Source: Lentzea fradiae
GTDB lineage: Bacteria > Actinomycetota > Actinomycetes > Mycobacteriales > Pseudonocardiaceae
Length of the DNA: 64,000 nt
Assembly (NCBI RefSeq): GCF_900100955.1
Contig: NZ_FNCC01000013.1
Location: 124,001-188,000 of the forward strand
Direction: 5' to 3'
In this document: positions 50,841-59,077 of the stretch, one piece after another
How the letters are laid out: the number at the start of each line of letters is the position of its first letter
Position numbering within the stretch: position 1 is the stretch's first letter
Translations under genes and position numbers: made by a program
Notes under the pieces: model-generated
Seen by the model: the letters and a program-made list of their open reading frames with translations, nothing else
What the model was told of the DNA's origin: nothing
The model's database searches: none

Positions 50841-51120
50841 TCACGCAAGTCCGTCGGCGCTGTCTCTCAGGGACTGCACAGCATCGACCAGCCGCTCGAC
50901 GGTGACATCGACGGGAAGTGGGTCACCAGCCGCTCGAACGTCTCCGCGTACGCCGTCGCTCGCACTCCGCTTCGAGCCACGTCCCGCCGTGCAGGCTGTC
51001 GAGGTACACCACGTCCTCGAACTCGTCCTCACGAAACGACAACAGCGTGAGTGACGTCATCCCCGCGAACGCGCTCGCGCCGAACTCACGTCCACGCGCC
51101 GCGGAAGTCCTCTTTGGCAT
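50841..51120 (-). pseudogene. Internally deleted XRE-DUF5753 regulator remnant
   Basis: The frame starts MPKRTSAARGREFG after an AAGGA site, as many actinomycete XRE-DUF5753 regulators do, then jumps straight to a DUF5753 C-terminal segment (TLLSFREDEFEDVVYLDSL). The HTH and about 200 residues between are missing. After GGTWLEAE the frame is broken: AYAETFERLV continues in one frame and VERLVDAVQSLRDSADG in another. A 13-base direct repeat (ACCAGCCGCTCGA at 50887 and 50925) lies at the break. The gene is dead. Family recognition is from pattern memory. Confidence 0.55.
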
Positions 51121-51537
51121 GTCTATTTCCTTGCCCTGGTGCGAAGAACGGCCTGGACGCCTTGGAGTTGCTCCCCCAACTCTTCACGCGCCCACACGGC
51201 CCTTTGGGTGGCTTCAGCGCAGCGACGGAGGGAGCGCCTACCGAGCAGCACCAGCCAGAGAAGAACAGCAAGAGATCCCCATTACGTCCCACACCACGCC
51301 CGTCACCGCCTCCGTAGACCTCAGATCCGCCAACATCAGCTTCTCGGACGGCAGATCGGGCGTAAAAGACCAGGCAGAGACGTAAAGCGACCGCTAGCGA
51401 CCTGCACTCATCGACGCTGCCATTAGCGAGACGGAGAGGTCAGCCGATGAGTTGCCCACCTCGGAACGGGCAGCCGCAGGCCGCACCCAGTGATCAAGAT
51501 CTGATCAACTGTTCCAGCTGTAATGCCTGGTCAGGCG

Positions 51538-51614
51538 TGGTGCCCCCGGTGCGACTCGAACGCACACTGGACGGATTTTGAGTCCGCTGCCTCTGCCGAT
51601 TGGGCTACGGGGGC
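51538..51614 (-). tRNA. tRNA with anticodon CAA (Leu by codon), short variable loop
   Basis: Seven-base-pair acceptor stem GCCCCCG/CGGGGGC, discriminator A and an encoded CCA end (51538-51540). The anticodon stem GCGGA/TCCGT carries loop CTCAAAA, giving anticodon CAA for the UUG codon. The T arm is GTGCG-TTCGAGT-CGCAC. The variable loop is only five bases (CCAGT), whereas leucine tRNAs normally have a long variable arm. The D arm pairs only three bases (GCC/GGC), as in class II tRNAs. A tRNA gene is certain; leucine identity is by anticodon only. Confidence 0.9.
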
Positions 51615-51666
51615 GTAGCGGGGTGAACTCTAGCGGATCTCCCCGGCGAGTTTCTCGCAGGGACCC

Positions 51667-51948
51667 CTACGACTTGACGAGCCTGCCGATCGCCGCGGAC
51701 GCCTCCGCGAGCTTCTCCTCGGCCACCGGCCCGCCTTCCGCGGCGGCCTGCGCCACACAATGCTTCAGGTGCTCGTCGAGCAACCCGAGGGACACCGCCT
51801 GCAGCGCCTTCGTGGCCGCGCTGATCTGGGTGAGGACGTCGATGCAGTATTCGTCGTTCTCGACCATGCGCTGGAGGCCGCGGATCTGTCCCTCGATGCG
51901 GCGCAGTCGCTTGAGGTATGCGTCCTTGTCCGCGGTGTACCCGTGCAT
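51667..51948 (-). CDS. csoR: CsoR-family copper-sensing repressor
   Basis: A 93-residue all-helical repressor. C35, H60 and C64 reproduce the Cys-His-Cys copper(I) site of CsoR with the same spacing as in the Mycobacterium tuberculosis protein, and the family motif RLRRIEGQIRGLQRMVE is present. Copper binding releases it from DNA. The ATG at 51948 was chosen because it matches the family N-terminus. A TACCC...GGGTA palindrome lies 18-32 bases upstream, pointing to autoregulation. No copper ATPase or chaperone gene lies within the window. Confidence 0.92.
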   Translation of the reverse strand: MHGYTADKDAYLKRLRRIEGQIRGLQRMVENDEYCIDVLTQISAATKALQAVSLGLLDEHLKHCVAQAAAEGGPVAEEKLAEASAAIGRLVKS

Positions 51949-51965
51949 CGGCTCCTGACCTTCCC

Positions 51966-51980
51966 TACCCCGTGCGGGTA
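51966..51980. promoter_or_regulatory. Putative CsoR operator and csoR promoter
   Basis: TACCCCGTGCGGGTA is a GC-rich inverted repeat of the kind bound by CsoR proteins. On the minus strand a TATCCT box (51986-51991) lies just before it, so the operator would cover the csoR transcription start. The site is seen; binding is inferred from the family. Confidence 0.55.
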
Positions 51981-52211
51981 TGTCGAGGATACCTGCACCG
52001 GATGGAGGTGCGATATGTACGACGCTGCTCCGTCGGCGGGAATGCGGAAGCGTCCAGCAAGCCCAGCAACGGACCGAGGTGAGACGAACAGCACCACATT
52101 TTGGACCCGTAACACCCGTGCGGTTTAGCCGGTAAATGACCCGACCGGGCGGTTGGGTCACATTTTAGCCGCGAAAGGTTCGCCGTTTTTCCTCATGTGG
52201 ACTATGGTGTT

Positions 52212-52240
52212 GCCGAAGCACGTGGTTACGTCGAGGATCC
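52212..52240 (+). promoter_or_regulatory. Possible lsr2 promoter
   Basis: TTGCCG and GAGGAT separated by 17 bases precede lsr2 by about 35 bases. The -10 box is weak. The rest of the 323-base csoR-lsr2 gap holds nothing further that I could identify apart from the csoR operator. Confidence 0.3.
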
Positions 52241-52271
52241 GCGTGCTATGTGAGTACCCAACGGAGGAACA

Positions 52272-52613
52272 GTGGCACAGCAGACCGTCGTCCAACTCAT
52301 CGACGACCTCGACGGCGGAGAAGCCGACGAGACCGTGACCTTCGCACTTGACGGTGTCGAGTACGCCATCGACCTGTCGAAGGGAAATGCGGAGCGGCTT
52401 CGTGAGTCGCTGGCGGACTTCGTCGCCAAGGCTCGTCGTGCGGGCGGCCGCAAGCAGCGCAAGGGCACCGGCAAGTCCACCGTGAAGGCCAGCGACAAGG
52501 CTGAGGCGCAGCGCATTCGCGACTGGGCTCGCGCACAGGGGCACCAGATCTCGGACCGCGGTCGGATTCCGCAGAACCTGGTTGTGCAGTTCCAGGAAGC
52601 ACACGCCTCCTGA
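52272..52613 (+). CDS. lsr2: Lsr2 family nucleoid-associated protein
   Basis: DNA-bridging nucleoid protein of 113 residues that silences AT-rich, often horizontally acquired DNA. The N-terminal dimerisation domain (about residues 1-60) has QQTVVQLIDDLDGGEADETV, a basic linker follows, and the C-terminal AT-hook-like domain has IRDWARAQGHQISDRGRIP with the minor-groove RGR motif. The GTG start has GGAGG six bases upstream. It is a single transcription unit, closed by a strong terminator. Confidence 0.96.
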   Translation: MAQQTVVQLIDDLDGGEADETVTFALDGVEYAIDLSKGNAERLRESLADFVAKARRAGGRKQRKGTGKSTVKASDKAEAQRIRDWARAQGHQISDRGRIPQNLVVQFQEAHAS

Positions 52614-52637
52614 GCTGGGCAAACGGGCGAGGTTTTC

Positions 52638-52667
52638 ACACGTCGGCCGGTTCGCCGGCCGACGTGT
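52638..52667. terminator. Terminator of lsr2 (and of pabAB on the other strand)
   Basis: A perfect 13-bp stem, ACACGTCGGCCGG with CCGGCCGACGTGT, closed by a TTCG tetraloop. It lies between the 3' ends of two converging genes and can serve both. Confidence 0.8.
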
Positions 52668-52724
52668 TAACCCATAGCGGTTCACCACTTCCCGGTTCGT
52701 TCACACCATCCCCGGAACGCGGGA

Positions 52725-54713
52725 TCAACGACCTGGAAAGTCCGCTCCGAACAGGCGTGACACGGCAGTGGCCTTGACCGCCGTCTCCTCGAATTCCGCG
52801 TCGGCGTCCGACAGCGAGATGACCGCTCCGCCGACCCCGAAACTGACCTGGTCACCGTTCGCGACCAGCGTTCGGATCACGATGCTGAAGTCCGCGGCTC
52901 CGTTGAGCGAGAAGTAACCGAGCGCTCCCGAGTACACCCCACGTGGACCGGCTTCCAACCCGTCGAGGATCTGCATGGTCCGGATCTTCGGCGCACCGGT
53001 CATCGATCCGCCGGGAAACGCCGCCCGAACACATCGCACAGCGGAACTGTCCGGCCGAAGTCGTGCCCGCACGGTGCTCACCAATTGGTGCACGGTCGCA
53101 TACGTCTCGACGTCGAACAACCGCGTCACCTCGACGGAACCGACTTGTGCGCAGGTGCCCAGATCGTTGCGGACCAGGTCCACGATCATCAGGTTCTCCG
53201 CCCGGTCCTTCACCGAACGCGCCAACTCGGTGCGCGCCATCTCGTCCTCGGCGGCATCGGCACCCCGCGGACGCGTTCCCTTGATCGGCGACGACTCGGC
53301 GACGCCATCCCTGTCCACCCGGATAAATCGTTCGGGTGACGTGCTGAGCACGGACAGGTCACCGAAACGCAGCAACGCGCCGAACGGAACGGGATTTGCC
53401 GCGCGAAGCAGCCGATAAGTGTCCCACGGGTCGAGCTCGGCACGCCACGACATCAAGTTCGTCAAGCACACCTCGTACGTCTCCCCCGCCGTGATCGCTT
53501 CCTGGCACGCGGCGATCAGCTTCAGGTAGTGCGCGCGCGGATGGCGTAACGCTGCTGCGCCGACGACCGGCGGTGAAGGCTCGGCCAAAGGCCGCGAGCT
53601 GGACAGGACAGCCGTGACGTCGTCGAACCAGGAGTCATCGGTCAACGAGAGCAAATAGACGCATTCATCGGCGTGGTCGAAGACCACGGCGCGATCGGCG
53701 AACACGAACGACGCGTCGGGCTGGTCCGCCCGATGCGCGAAGTCGCCGCCGCACTCCGCTTTCAGCTCATAACCGAGGTAGCCGACCCAGCCGAGCGCGA
53801 AGTCGAACGGCACGTCCGGCTGGTCCACGGCCCAGGACGCGAGGTCGTCGTCCAGCCACGAGAAGAACGACGTGCACGGCGTCGGCACGCCGTCGAGGGT
53901 GAGCATGCGGTCCGGCACGGAATACCGGGCGACGCGGGCGAGCGGGCCGGAGGCGTCCCCCATGAACGAGAACCGCCCGCCGGAGCCGCTGTCCAGCCAG
54001 AACGCGGTCTCAGAGGCCGTGTAGAGCGCGGCGAAGGTCTCTTCGGCCTGAGGAGTCACGTCGAGCTTCCGCACGTGCACAGGACGCTTTCGCGGCTCCG
54101 TCCGGACCGGGACCGGCTCGGGCACGGCGGCCGTGCGGGTGGGTGTCAACGCGCTGAAGTTCGCGAGCATCTCGCGCCCGAACTCGGTGCAGATCGACTC
54201 GGGGTGGAACTGCACGCCCCACGCGGGCCTATCGAGAGCGCGCACGCCCATCAGCACGGAGTCGTCGCCGCTCCACGCGATGGCTTCCAACGACGACGGC
54301 AGCTCGGTAACGGCCAACGAGTGGTACCGCACGACGTTGAACGGAGACGGCAGCCCCGCGAACACGTCGGCACCCGTGTGAATCAGCGGAGACACGGTTC
54401 CGTGCCGCGGTACGGGCGCGGGGCCGACGACGGCGCCGTACGACAGACACAGCCCCTGATGGCCTAGACACACGCCCAGCAGCGGGATCTCGGCGTGCTC
54501 GACGACCGCGCGGCAGAGGCCGAAGTCGGCGGGGTTGCCCGGCCGGCCGGGACCGGGCGAGATCACCACGTTGTCGAACGACCGCAGCGAGGCAAGCCGG
54601 AAGCGCGGGTCGTCGTTGTGGACGACCACGGGCTCGACTCCGTTCACCTCGGCGATGTGCTGGAAGAGGTTGAACGTGAACGAGTCGTAGTTGTCGATGA
54701 GCAGAGTCCGCAT
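52725..54713 (-). CDS. pabAB: Fused aminodeoxychorismate synthase PabA-PabB
   Basis: A bifunctional enzyme of 662 residues that makes 4-amino-4-deoxychorismate for folate or for p-aminobenzoate-derived metabolites. The N-terminal glutamine amidotransferase (about 1-190) has nucleophile C82 in GVCLGHQ and the His-Glu pair in VQFHPES. The C-terminal chorismate-binding domain has K478 in PIKGT, the lysine that distinguishes PabB from anthranilate synthase (PIAGT). Also seen is VEVTRLFDVETYATVHQL. The ATG at 54713 matches the family start MRTLLIDNYDSFT. No lyase (pabC) gene is adjacent. Confidence 0.95.
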   Translation of the reverse strand: MRTLLIDNYDSFTFNLFQHIAEVNGVEPVVVHNDDPRFRLASLRSFDNVVISPGPGRPGNPADFGLCRAVVEHAEIPLLGVCLGHQGLCLSYGAVVGPAPVPRHGTVSPLIHTGADVFAGLPSPFNVVRYHSLAVTELPSSLEAIAWSGDDSVLMGVRALDRPAWGVQFHPESICTEFGREMLANFSALTPTRTAAVPEPVPVRTEPRKRPVHVRKLDVTPQAEETFAALYTASETAFWLDSGSGGRFSFMGDASGPLARVARYSVPDRMLTLDGVPTPCTSFFSWLDDDLASWAVDQPDVPFDFALGWVGYLGYELKAECGGDFAHRADQPDASFVFADRAVVFDHADECVYLLSLTDDSWFDDVTAVLSSSRPLAEPSPPVVGAAALRHPRAHYLKLIAACQEAITAGETYEVCLTNLMSWRAELDPWDTYRLLRAANPVPFGALLRFGDLSVLSTSPERFIRVDRDGVAESSPIKGTRPRGADAAEDEMARTELARSVKDRAENLMIVDLVRNDLGTCAQVGSVEVTRLFDVETYATVHQLVSTVRARLRPDSSAVRCVRAAFPGGSMTGAPKIRTMQILDGLEAGPRGVYSGALGYFSLNGAADFSIVIRTLVANGDQVSFGVGGAVISLSDADAEFEETAVKATAVSRLFGADFPGR

Positions 54714-54761
54714 TGCGGGCGGCACTCTACCTGCCAAAACACCCGAACGGGTGAACGAGAG

Positions 54762-54787
54762 AGGGCGGTCACCGAGGTGACCGCCCT
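54762..54787 (-). terminator. Terminator after the sigma factor operon
   Basis: AGGGCGGTCACC and GGTGACCGCCCT form a 12-base inverted repeat (10 paired bases with a small loop) 19 bases downstream of the membrane-partner gene. It also lies just upstream of pabAB and separates the two units. Confidence 0.65.
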
Positions 54788-54805
54788 TCTGTCGTGCGCG
54801 TGCCG

Positions 54806-55597
54806 TCAGCCGCCGGGCAGGAGCTTCGGGTCAGCCGCCAGCGCCGCCAGCGCCGGGGTGAAGAACGGCTGCGCGTCCAGCTTCGGGTGGCCGCTGCCGG
54901 GGTCGTCCTCCCGCTGCGTGACCGTCACCGTCCAGCCGCCGGCCGCCCGGTAGGACGCCGTGGTGGACGCGGGCTGGTCGATGCTCGTGGAGGCGGCGGT
55001 CCCGACCTGCTTCCCGCCGACGTCGTAGGTCTTGCAGCCGCCGGCACCGGTGTGGCCCTGCGACCTGTTGGCGAACACGCACGGGTCCTCCGGCTCGCCC
55101 GGCCGCGGCGTCGAGACCTCGGCGAGGAGCACACCCACCCCGCCGTCCTTCCGCACGGGCACGCGCACCCGGTAGACCCACACCTGCGGTGACTTGTCGG
55201 GGCTGCTGTCGAGGTGCGCCTCGGCCAGCTGGTTCAGCTCCGACGTCTCGAACCCCGCCTCCCGGGCGGAGGCGGTGAGCGCGACGAGCAACTGCGCGGC
55301 GCGGTCGGCGTGCGGCCCGCTGGTCGGCGTCGCGTCGGTCTGCCCGGCAGGCCACCTGCCGCTACTGCTGCTGCTCGGGCTCGCCAGGAGCAGCTCCCGC
55401 GTCCCGCCGGGGTCCACCGCGAACGCCGCCCCGAGGCCGATGCCGGCCACGAGCACCGCGACCACAGCCCCCGCCACCGACGCCCGCCGCCGGGAGCGGG
55501 CCTTGTGCGCCGCGCCGAGCGCCGCTCCGGGGTCCATCGGGGGCGGGCTGCTCGCCACCACGTCCCGGAACGCCTTCCTGAGGTCTTCTTCGTTCAT
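54806..55597 (-). CDS. Membrane protein co-encoded with SigE-family sigma factor (possible anti-sigma)
   Basis: A 263-residue protein: a cytoplasmic N-terminus (MNEEDLRKAFRDVVASSPPP), one membrane helix near residues 40-60, and an external domain with two cysteines in a CVFANRSQGH...GGCKTYD region. The single-pass topology and four-base overlap with the sigma gene fit an anti-sigma factor or a signal receptor. No zinc-binding ZAS motif (HxxxCxxC) is present, so that role is not certain. Confidence 0.8.
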   Translation of the reverse strand: MNEEDLRKAFRDVVASSPPPMDPGAALGAAHKARSRRRASVAGAVVAVLVAGIGLGAAFAVDPGGTRELLLASPSSSSSGRWPAGQTDATPTSGPHADRAAQLLVALTASAREAGFETSELNQLAEAHLDSSPDKSPQVWVYRVRVPVRKDGGVGVLLAEVSTPRPGEPEDPCVFANRSQGHTGAGGCKTYDVGGKQVGTAASTSIDQPASTTASYRAAGGWTVTVTQREDDPGSGHPKLDAQPFFTPALAALAADPKLLPGG

Positions 55598-56091
55598 CGA
55601 ACCCTCTCCTGCTCCGAGAGCAGGCCGCGCAGCGTCTGCAGCCCCCGCGCGGCCTGGCTCTTCACGGTTCCTTCCGAACACCTGAGGACAGCGGCCGTCC
55701 GTTCGACGGACATGTCCTCCCAGTACCGCAGGACGAGGCACGCGCGTTGTCGCGGAGGCACCTTCGCGAGCGCCTCCATCAGCACGATGCGTTCCTCGGG
55801 GTGCACTCCCGACCGGGCAGCCGAGTCGGCGACGTCCCCCGTCGCCGCCTCGAACCGGAACCACCCGCGCCGCCGCTCGGAGAGGAACGTCCGCACCAGG
55901 ACCTGCCTGGTGTAGGCGTCCAGCGCCTCGTGCCGACGGATCCTCCACCAGACCAGATAGATCTTGGTGAAGGTCTGCTGCACGAGGTCCTCCGCGCGAT
56001 GCCAGTCACCGCACAGCAGGTACGCCGTGCCGCGCATGACGTCGGAACGGGCCGCGAAGTACTCCTGGAACGCGGCGTCCCGATCACTCAT
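55594..56091 (-). CDS. SigE-family ECF RNA polymerase sigma factor
   Basis: Extracytoplasmic-function sigma factor of 165 residues. Region 2 holds GTAYLLCGDWHRAEDLVQQTF; region 4 (about residues 105-155) holds the HTH MSVERTAAVLRCSEGTVKSQ. The start FQEYFAARSDVMRGTAYLL is typical of the actinobacterial SigE family. It is co-translated with the downstream membrane protein. Confidence 0.94.
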   Translation of the reverse strand: MSDRDAAFQEYFAARSDVMRGTAYLLCGDWHRAEDLVQQTFTKIYLVWWRIRRHEALDAYTRQVLVRTFLSERRRGWFRFEAATGDVADSAARSGVHPEERIVLMEALAKVPPRQRACLVLRYWEDMSVERTAAVLRCSEGTVKSQAARGLQTLRGLLSEQERVR

Positions 56092-56179
56092 CAGGTATCC
56101 CCCTTCTGCGATGCCGGGCTAGTCACGCCGCGAGGGACCTGGCGGGTTGCACGCACTTCGGGAAACGCATACTGGGGTG

Positions 56180-57373
56180 GTGATCTTCTTCCTCCTCCTG
56201 GGCGTTCCGGTCGCGCTGGGCCACCTGTACCTGTGGCGCCGGCTCGTCGTCGACACCACGCGCCCCGGCACGCTCGGCCGCCGGATCGGCGCGGTCGCGG
56301 TCGTGGCCGCGTTCCTGGTGCTGATGGCCGCGCTGGTCGTGACGCGGCAGCTGCCACCGGAGGCCGGGAAGTTCTTCGCCTGGCCGGGCTTCGTGTGGCT
56401 GGCGCTGCTGTTCTACCTGGTGATCGGGCTCGGCATCGCCGAGATCCCGCGCCGGGTCCTGCTCCGGCGCGCGACGGCGACGACCGCGGCACCGGTGGCC
56501 GCGGGAGCGGGGCCGGACCCGGTCGAGCCGGTCGAGGTCGTGCCGGACCCGTCCCGGCGGCTGTTCATCGCGCGGTCGGTCGCGATCGGCACGGGCATCG
56601 CGGCGGGCGGTGTCGTCGGCTACGGCATGACGCAGGCCCTCGGCGACCCGAAGCTGCTGAGCGTGCCGGTGACGCTCGACAAGCTCCAGCCGTCGCTGTC
56701 CGGTTTCCGGATCGCGGTCGTGAGCGACATCCACCTCGGCCCGCTGCTCGGCCGCTCGCACACCGAGCGGATCGTGCGGATGATCAACGAGCAGGAGGCC
56801 GACCTCGTCGCGATCGTCGGCGACCTGGTCGACGGCACCGTGGACGAGCTGGGCGAGGCCGCCGCGCCGTTGCGCGACCTGGTCTCCCGGCACGGCAGCT
56901 TCTTCGTCACCGGCAACCACGAGTACTTCTCCGGCCACGAACCGTGGCTCGCGGAGCTGGAGCGGCTCGGCGTGAACCCGTTGCGCAACGAGGGGTTGAC
57001 CGTCGCGGGCGGCATCGAGCTGGTCGGCGTGAACGACGTCACCGGCAAGGCGTACGAGGACGGCCCCGACTACGACCGCGCGTTCGCCGGACGCGACCGG
57101 AACAACCCCGTGGTCCTGCTGGCGCACCAGCCCGTGCAGGTTTCCGACGCTTCCTCACACGGCGCCGACCTCCAGCTGTCCGGCCACACCCACGGCGGTC
57201 AGATGGTGCCGTTCAACCTCGTCGTGCCGGTGCAGCAGCCCGGCGTCGCGGGGCTGTCGAAGGTGGACGACACGTGGCTGTACGTCAGTCGTGGCGCGGG
57301 TTTCTGGGGCCCGCCGGTGCGCGTGGGCGCCCCGCCGGACATCTCGATGATCGAACTGCGCTCTGCCGGGTAA
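56180..57373 (+). CDS. Membrane-associated metallophosphoesterase
   Basis: A 397-residue protein with three to four N-terminal membrane helices (to about residue 110), a helix-like segment near 140-160 and a C-terminal calcineurin-like phosphoesterase. The metal-binding motifs are VSDIHLG, GDLVDG, GNHEY, LAHQP and GHTHGGQ. Most similar in layout to YaeI/YkuE-type phosphodiesterases, which act on lipids or nucleotides at the membrane. The start is uncertain: tandem GTG codons at 56177 and 56180 and a TTG at 56147 are possible; the second GTG gives the family-like start VIFFLLLGVP. Confidence 0.88.
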   Translation: MIFFLLLGVPVALGHLYLWRRLVVDTTRPGTLGRRIGAVAVVAAFLVLMAALVVTRQLPPEAGKFFAWPGFVWLALLFYLVIGLGIAEIPRRVLLRRATATTAAPVAAGAGPDPVEPVEVVPDPSRRLFIARSVAIGTGIAAGGVVGYGMTQALGDPKLLSVPVTLDKLQPSLSGFRIAVVSDIHLGPLLGRSHTERIVRMINEQEADLVAIVGDLVDGTVDELGEAAAPLRDLVSRHGSFFVTGNHEYFSGHEPWLAELERLGVNPLRNEGLTVAGGIELVGVNDVTGKAYEDGPDYDRAFAGRDRNNPVVLLAHQPVQVSDASSHGADLQLSGHTHGGQMVPFNLVVPVQQPGVAGLSKVDDTWLYVSRGAGFWGPPVRVGAPPDISMIELRSAG

Positions 57374-57394
57374 GTCACACTCTCGTCCGCGGGA

Positions 57395-57425
57395 TTGCGC
57401 GATTGCGGTGTGCAGGCCGTAGAGT
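57395..57425 (+). promoter_or_regulatory. Possible promoter of the polyamine operon
   Basis: TTGCGC and TAGAGT with 19 bases between, about 55 bases before the decarboxylase start. The spacer is one to two bases longer than ideal. Confidence 0.35.
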
Positions 57426-57481
57426 GGTCGGCCGTGCCCGCGTGCGGAACGCGAGGCGGATGAAGGGGGACCCCTGGGGAA

Positions 57482-58648
57482 ATGACCGAGAGCTTCGCCG
57501 TCGATCGGCGCAACGAGGCAGAGGCTCGTATTCGGCGTTTCCTGGACCAGGAGAACCCCTCGACACCGTGCCTGGTGATCGACCTCGAGACGATTCGCGA
57601 GCGCTACCAGGCGATTCACACCGCCATGCCGTTCGTGGACATCTACTACGCCGTCAAGTCGAACCCCGAGTCCGACGTGGTCGGCACGCTGGTGGCCGAG
57701 GGCGCGCACTTCGACGTGGCGTCCCCGGCGGAGATCGACCTGTGCCTGGCGCGCGGCGCCGCGCCGTCGTCGATCTCCTACAGCAACCCGATCAAGAAGG
57801 CGGCGGACATCGCCTACGCGCACTCGCGCGGCGTGCGGATGTTCGTGTCCGACAGCGAGCAGGACGTGCGGTTCGTCGCCGAGCACGCGCCGGGCTCGGC
57901 GGTGCTGGTGCGGATCCTCGTCCACAGCAAGGGATCCACCTACCCGTTCGGCAACAAGTTCGGTTGCGATCCGGAGATGGCGACGGATCTCTTGCGGCTG
58001 GCACGTGATCTGGGTCTCGTTCCTCTCGGCGTCGCGTTCCACGCCGGATCGCAACAGCTGTCCGTGGAAGGCTGGGACTCCGGCATCGCCGACGCCGCGC
58101 TGATCGCGGCGAAGCTGCGTGCCGAGGGCATCGAGACGACGACGGTGAACCTGGGCGGCGGGCTGCCCGCCGTGTACCAGGAGTCCACGCCCTCGCTGGA
58201 GGCTTTCGCCTCTGCCATCGAGGCTTCCCTCGCGCGACACTTCGGTGCTGTGCGTCCCAGGGTGATGATCGAGCCCGGCCGGGCGATCTCCGCGGAGGCC
58301 GGGATGATCCGCTCGTCCGTCGTGCTGGTGTCACGGAAGTCCTATTCGGACGAACGCCGCTGGGTCTACGTCGACATCGGCCGTTACCAGGGGCTCGCCG
58401 AGACCGAGGGCGAGGCGATCGCGTACCGGCTGCGGACCTCGCGCGACGGCGGCGAGACCGGCCCCGTCGTGCTGGCGGGCCCGACGTGCGACGCGGACGA
58501 CGTGATCTACCAGCACACCCGCTACGACCTGCCGCTCGACCTGAGGGCGGGCGACCACGTGGACATCCTCCACGCCGGCGCCTACACCTCCTCCTATTCG
58601 TCCGTGTGCTTCAACGGCTTCCCGCCGCTGGCCACGTACTGCATCTGA
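57482..58648 (+). CDS. PLP-dependent ornithine/lysine-type decarboxylase
   Basis: Type III fold (alanine-racemase-like) decarboxylase of 388 residues. K59 in YYAVKSNP forms the Schiff base with PLP, the glycine loop is NLGGGLP, the phosphate contact is IEPGRAIS, and C336 in GPTCDADD reaches into the partner active site as in eukaryotic-type ornithine decarboxylases. Position before speD and speE marks it as the putrescine-forming (or cadaverine-forming) step. Ornithine is the expected substrate; lysine cannot be excluded. Confidence 0.92.
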   Translation: MTESFAVDRRNEAEARIRRFLDQENPSTPCLVIDLETIRERYQAIHTAMPFVDIYYAVKSNPESDVVGTLVAEGAHFDVASPAEIDLCLARGAAPSSISYSNPIKKAADIAYAHSRGVRMFVSDSEQDVRFVAEHAPGSAVLVRILVHSKGSTYPFGNKFGCDPEMATDLLRLARDLGLVPLGVAFHAGSQQLSVEGWDSGIADAALIAAKLRAEGIETTTVNLGGGLPAVYQESTPSLEAFASAIEASLARHFGAVRPRVMIEPGRAISAEAGMIRSSVVLVSRKSYSDERRWVYVDIGRYQGLAETEGEAIAYRLRTSRDGGETGPVVLAGPTCDADDVIYQHTRYDLPLDLRAGDHVDILHAGAYTSSYSSVCFNGFPPLATYCI

Positions 58649-58681
58649 GTCCGTTGCAATTCACATAGTTTGGAGTGATTG

Positions 58682-59077
58682 ATGTCCGAAGCGCCCTGTC
58701 AGACCGAGGAGACCGTCGGTTTGTTCGCGGGACAGCACGTACTTGCAGAGCTTTCGGGTGTGAGTGCCGATCTGCTCGATGACGAGCAGTTCCTGAAGCA
58801 CGCCCTTGGTGAGGTTCTCACGCAGGCCGACGCAACTGTGCTGGAGGTGATCTCCAAGAAGTTCGATCCTCAGGGGGTCACGGTGCTGGCCCTGCTGTCG
58901 GAATCCCATGCCTCGATCCACACGTACCCCGAGGTGGGTTCGGTGTTCGTCGACGTGTTCACCTGCGGTACTCGTGCGAAACCCGCGCTGGCCGTCCAGC
59001 TCCTCGCTGACGCCCTGGGCGCCGCTCACGTGAGCACGGACCTCGTCACCCGTGGCATCAAGGAGCACGCCGCGTGA
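58682..59077 (+). CDS. speD: S-adenosylmethionine decarboxylase proenzyme
   Basis: Class 1b prokaryotic SAM decarboxylase of 131 residues. Autocleavage between E74 and S75 in LLSESHASIH would create the pyruvoyl cofactor on S75; C95 in FTCG is the conserved proton donor. It supplies decarboxylated SAM for aminopropyl transfer. ATG at 58682 has GGAG seven bases upstream. Its stop overlaps the speE start. Confidence 0.94.
   Translation: MSEAPCQTEETVGLFAGQHVLAELSGVSADLLDDEQFLKHALGEVLTQADATVLEVISKKFDPQGVTVLALLSESHASIHTYPEVGSVFVDVFTCGTRAKPALAVQLLADALGAAHVSTDLVTRGIKEHAA

Larger units (their letters stand above)
50119..51537. other. Gene-poor, decayed region between the broken kinase and the tRNA
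   Basis: About 1.4 kb without a convincing intact gene. Codon structure is poor in all six frames and GC is slightly lower than in flanking genes. It contains a possible small gene (50445-50684), a remnant of an XRE-DUF5753 regulator (50841-51120) and, near 51491-51507, two TGATCA palindromes flanking AGATC. No integrase, transposase or repeat of the tRNA 3' end was found. It is best explained as the worn remains of accessory DNA beside a tRNA. Confidence 0.6.

Noticed and set aside
50570..51385. Several short plus-strand frames beside the tRNA
   Set aside because: They are Arg/Ser/Thr-rich with no ribosome binding sites or patterned hydrophobicity, as expected of non-coding GC-rich DNA.
51491..51507. 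TGATCA-AGATC-TGATCA next to the tRNA as an attachment core
   Set aside because: No second copy or integrase was found; the motif is short enough to occur by chance.
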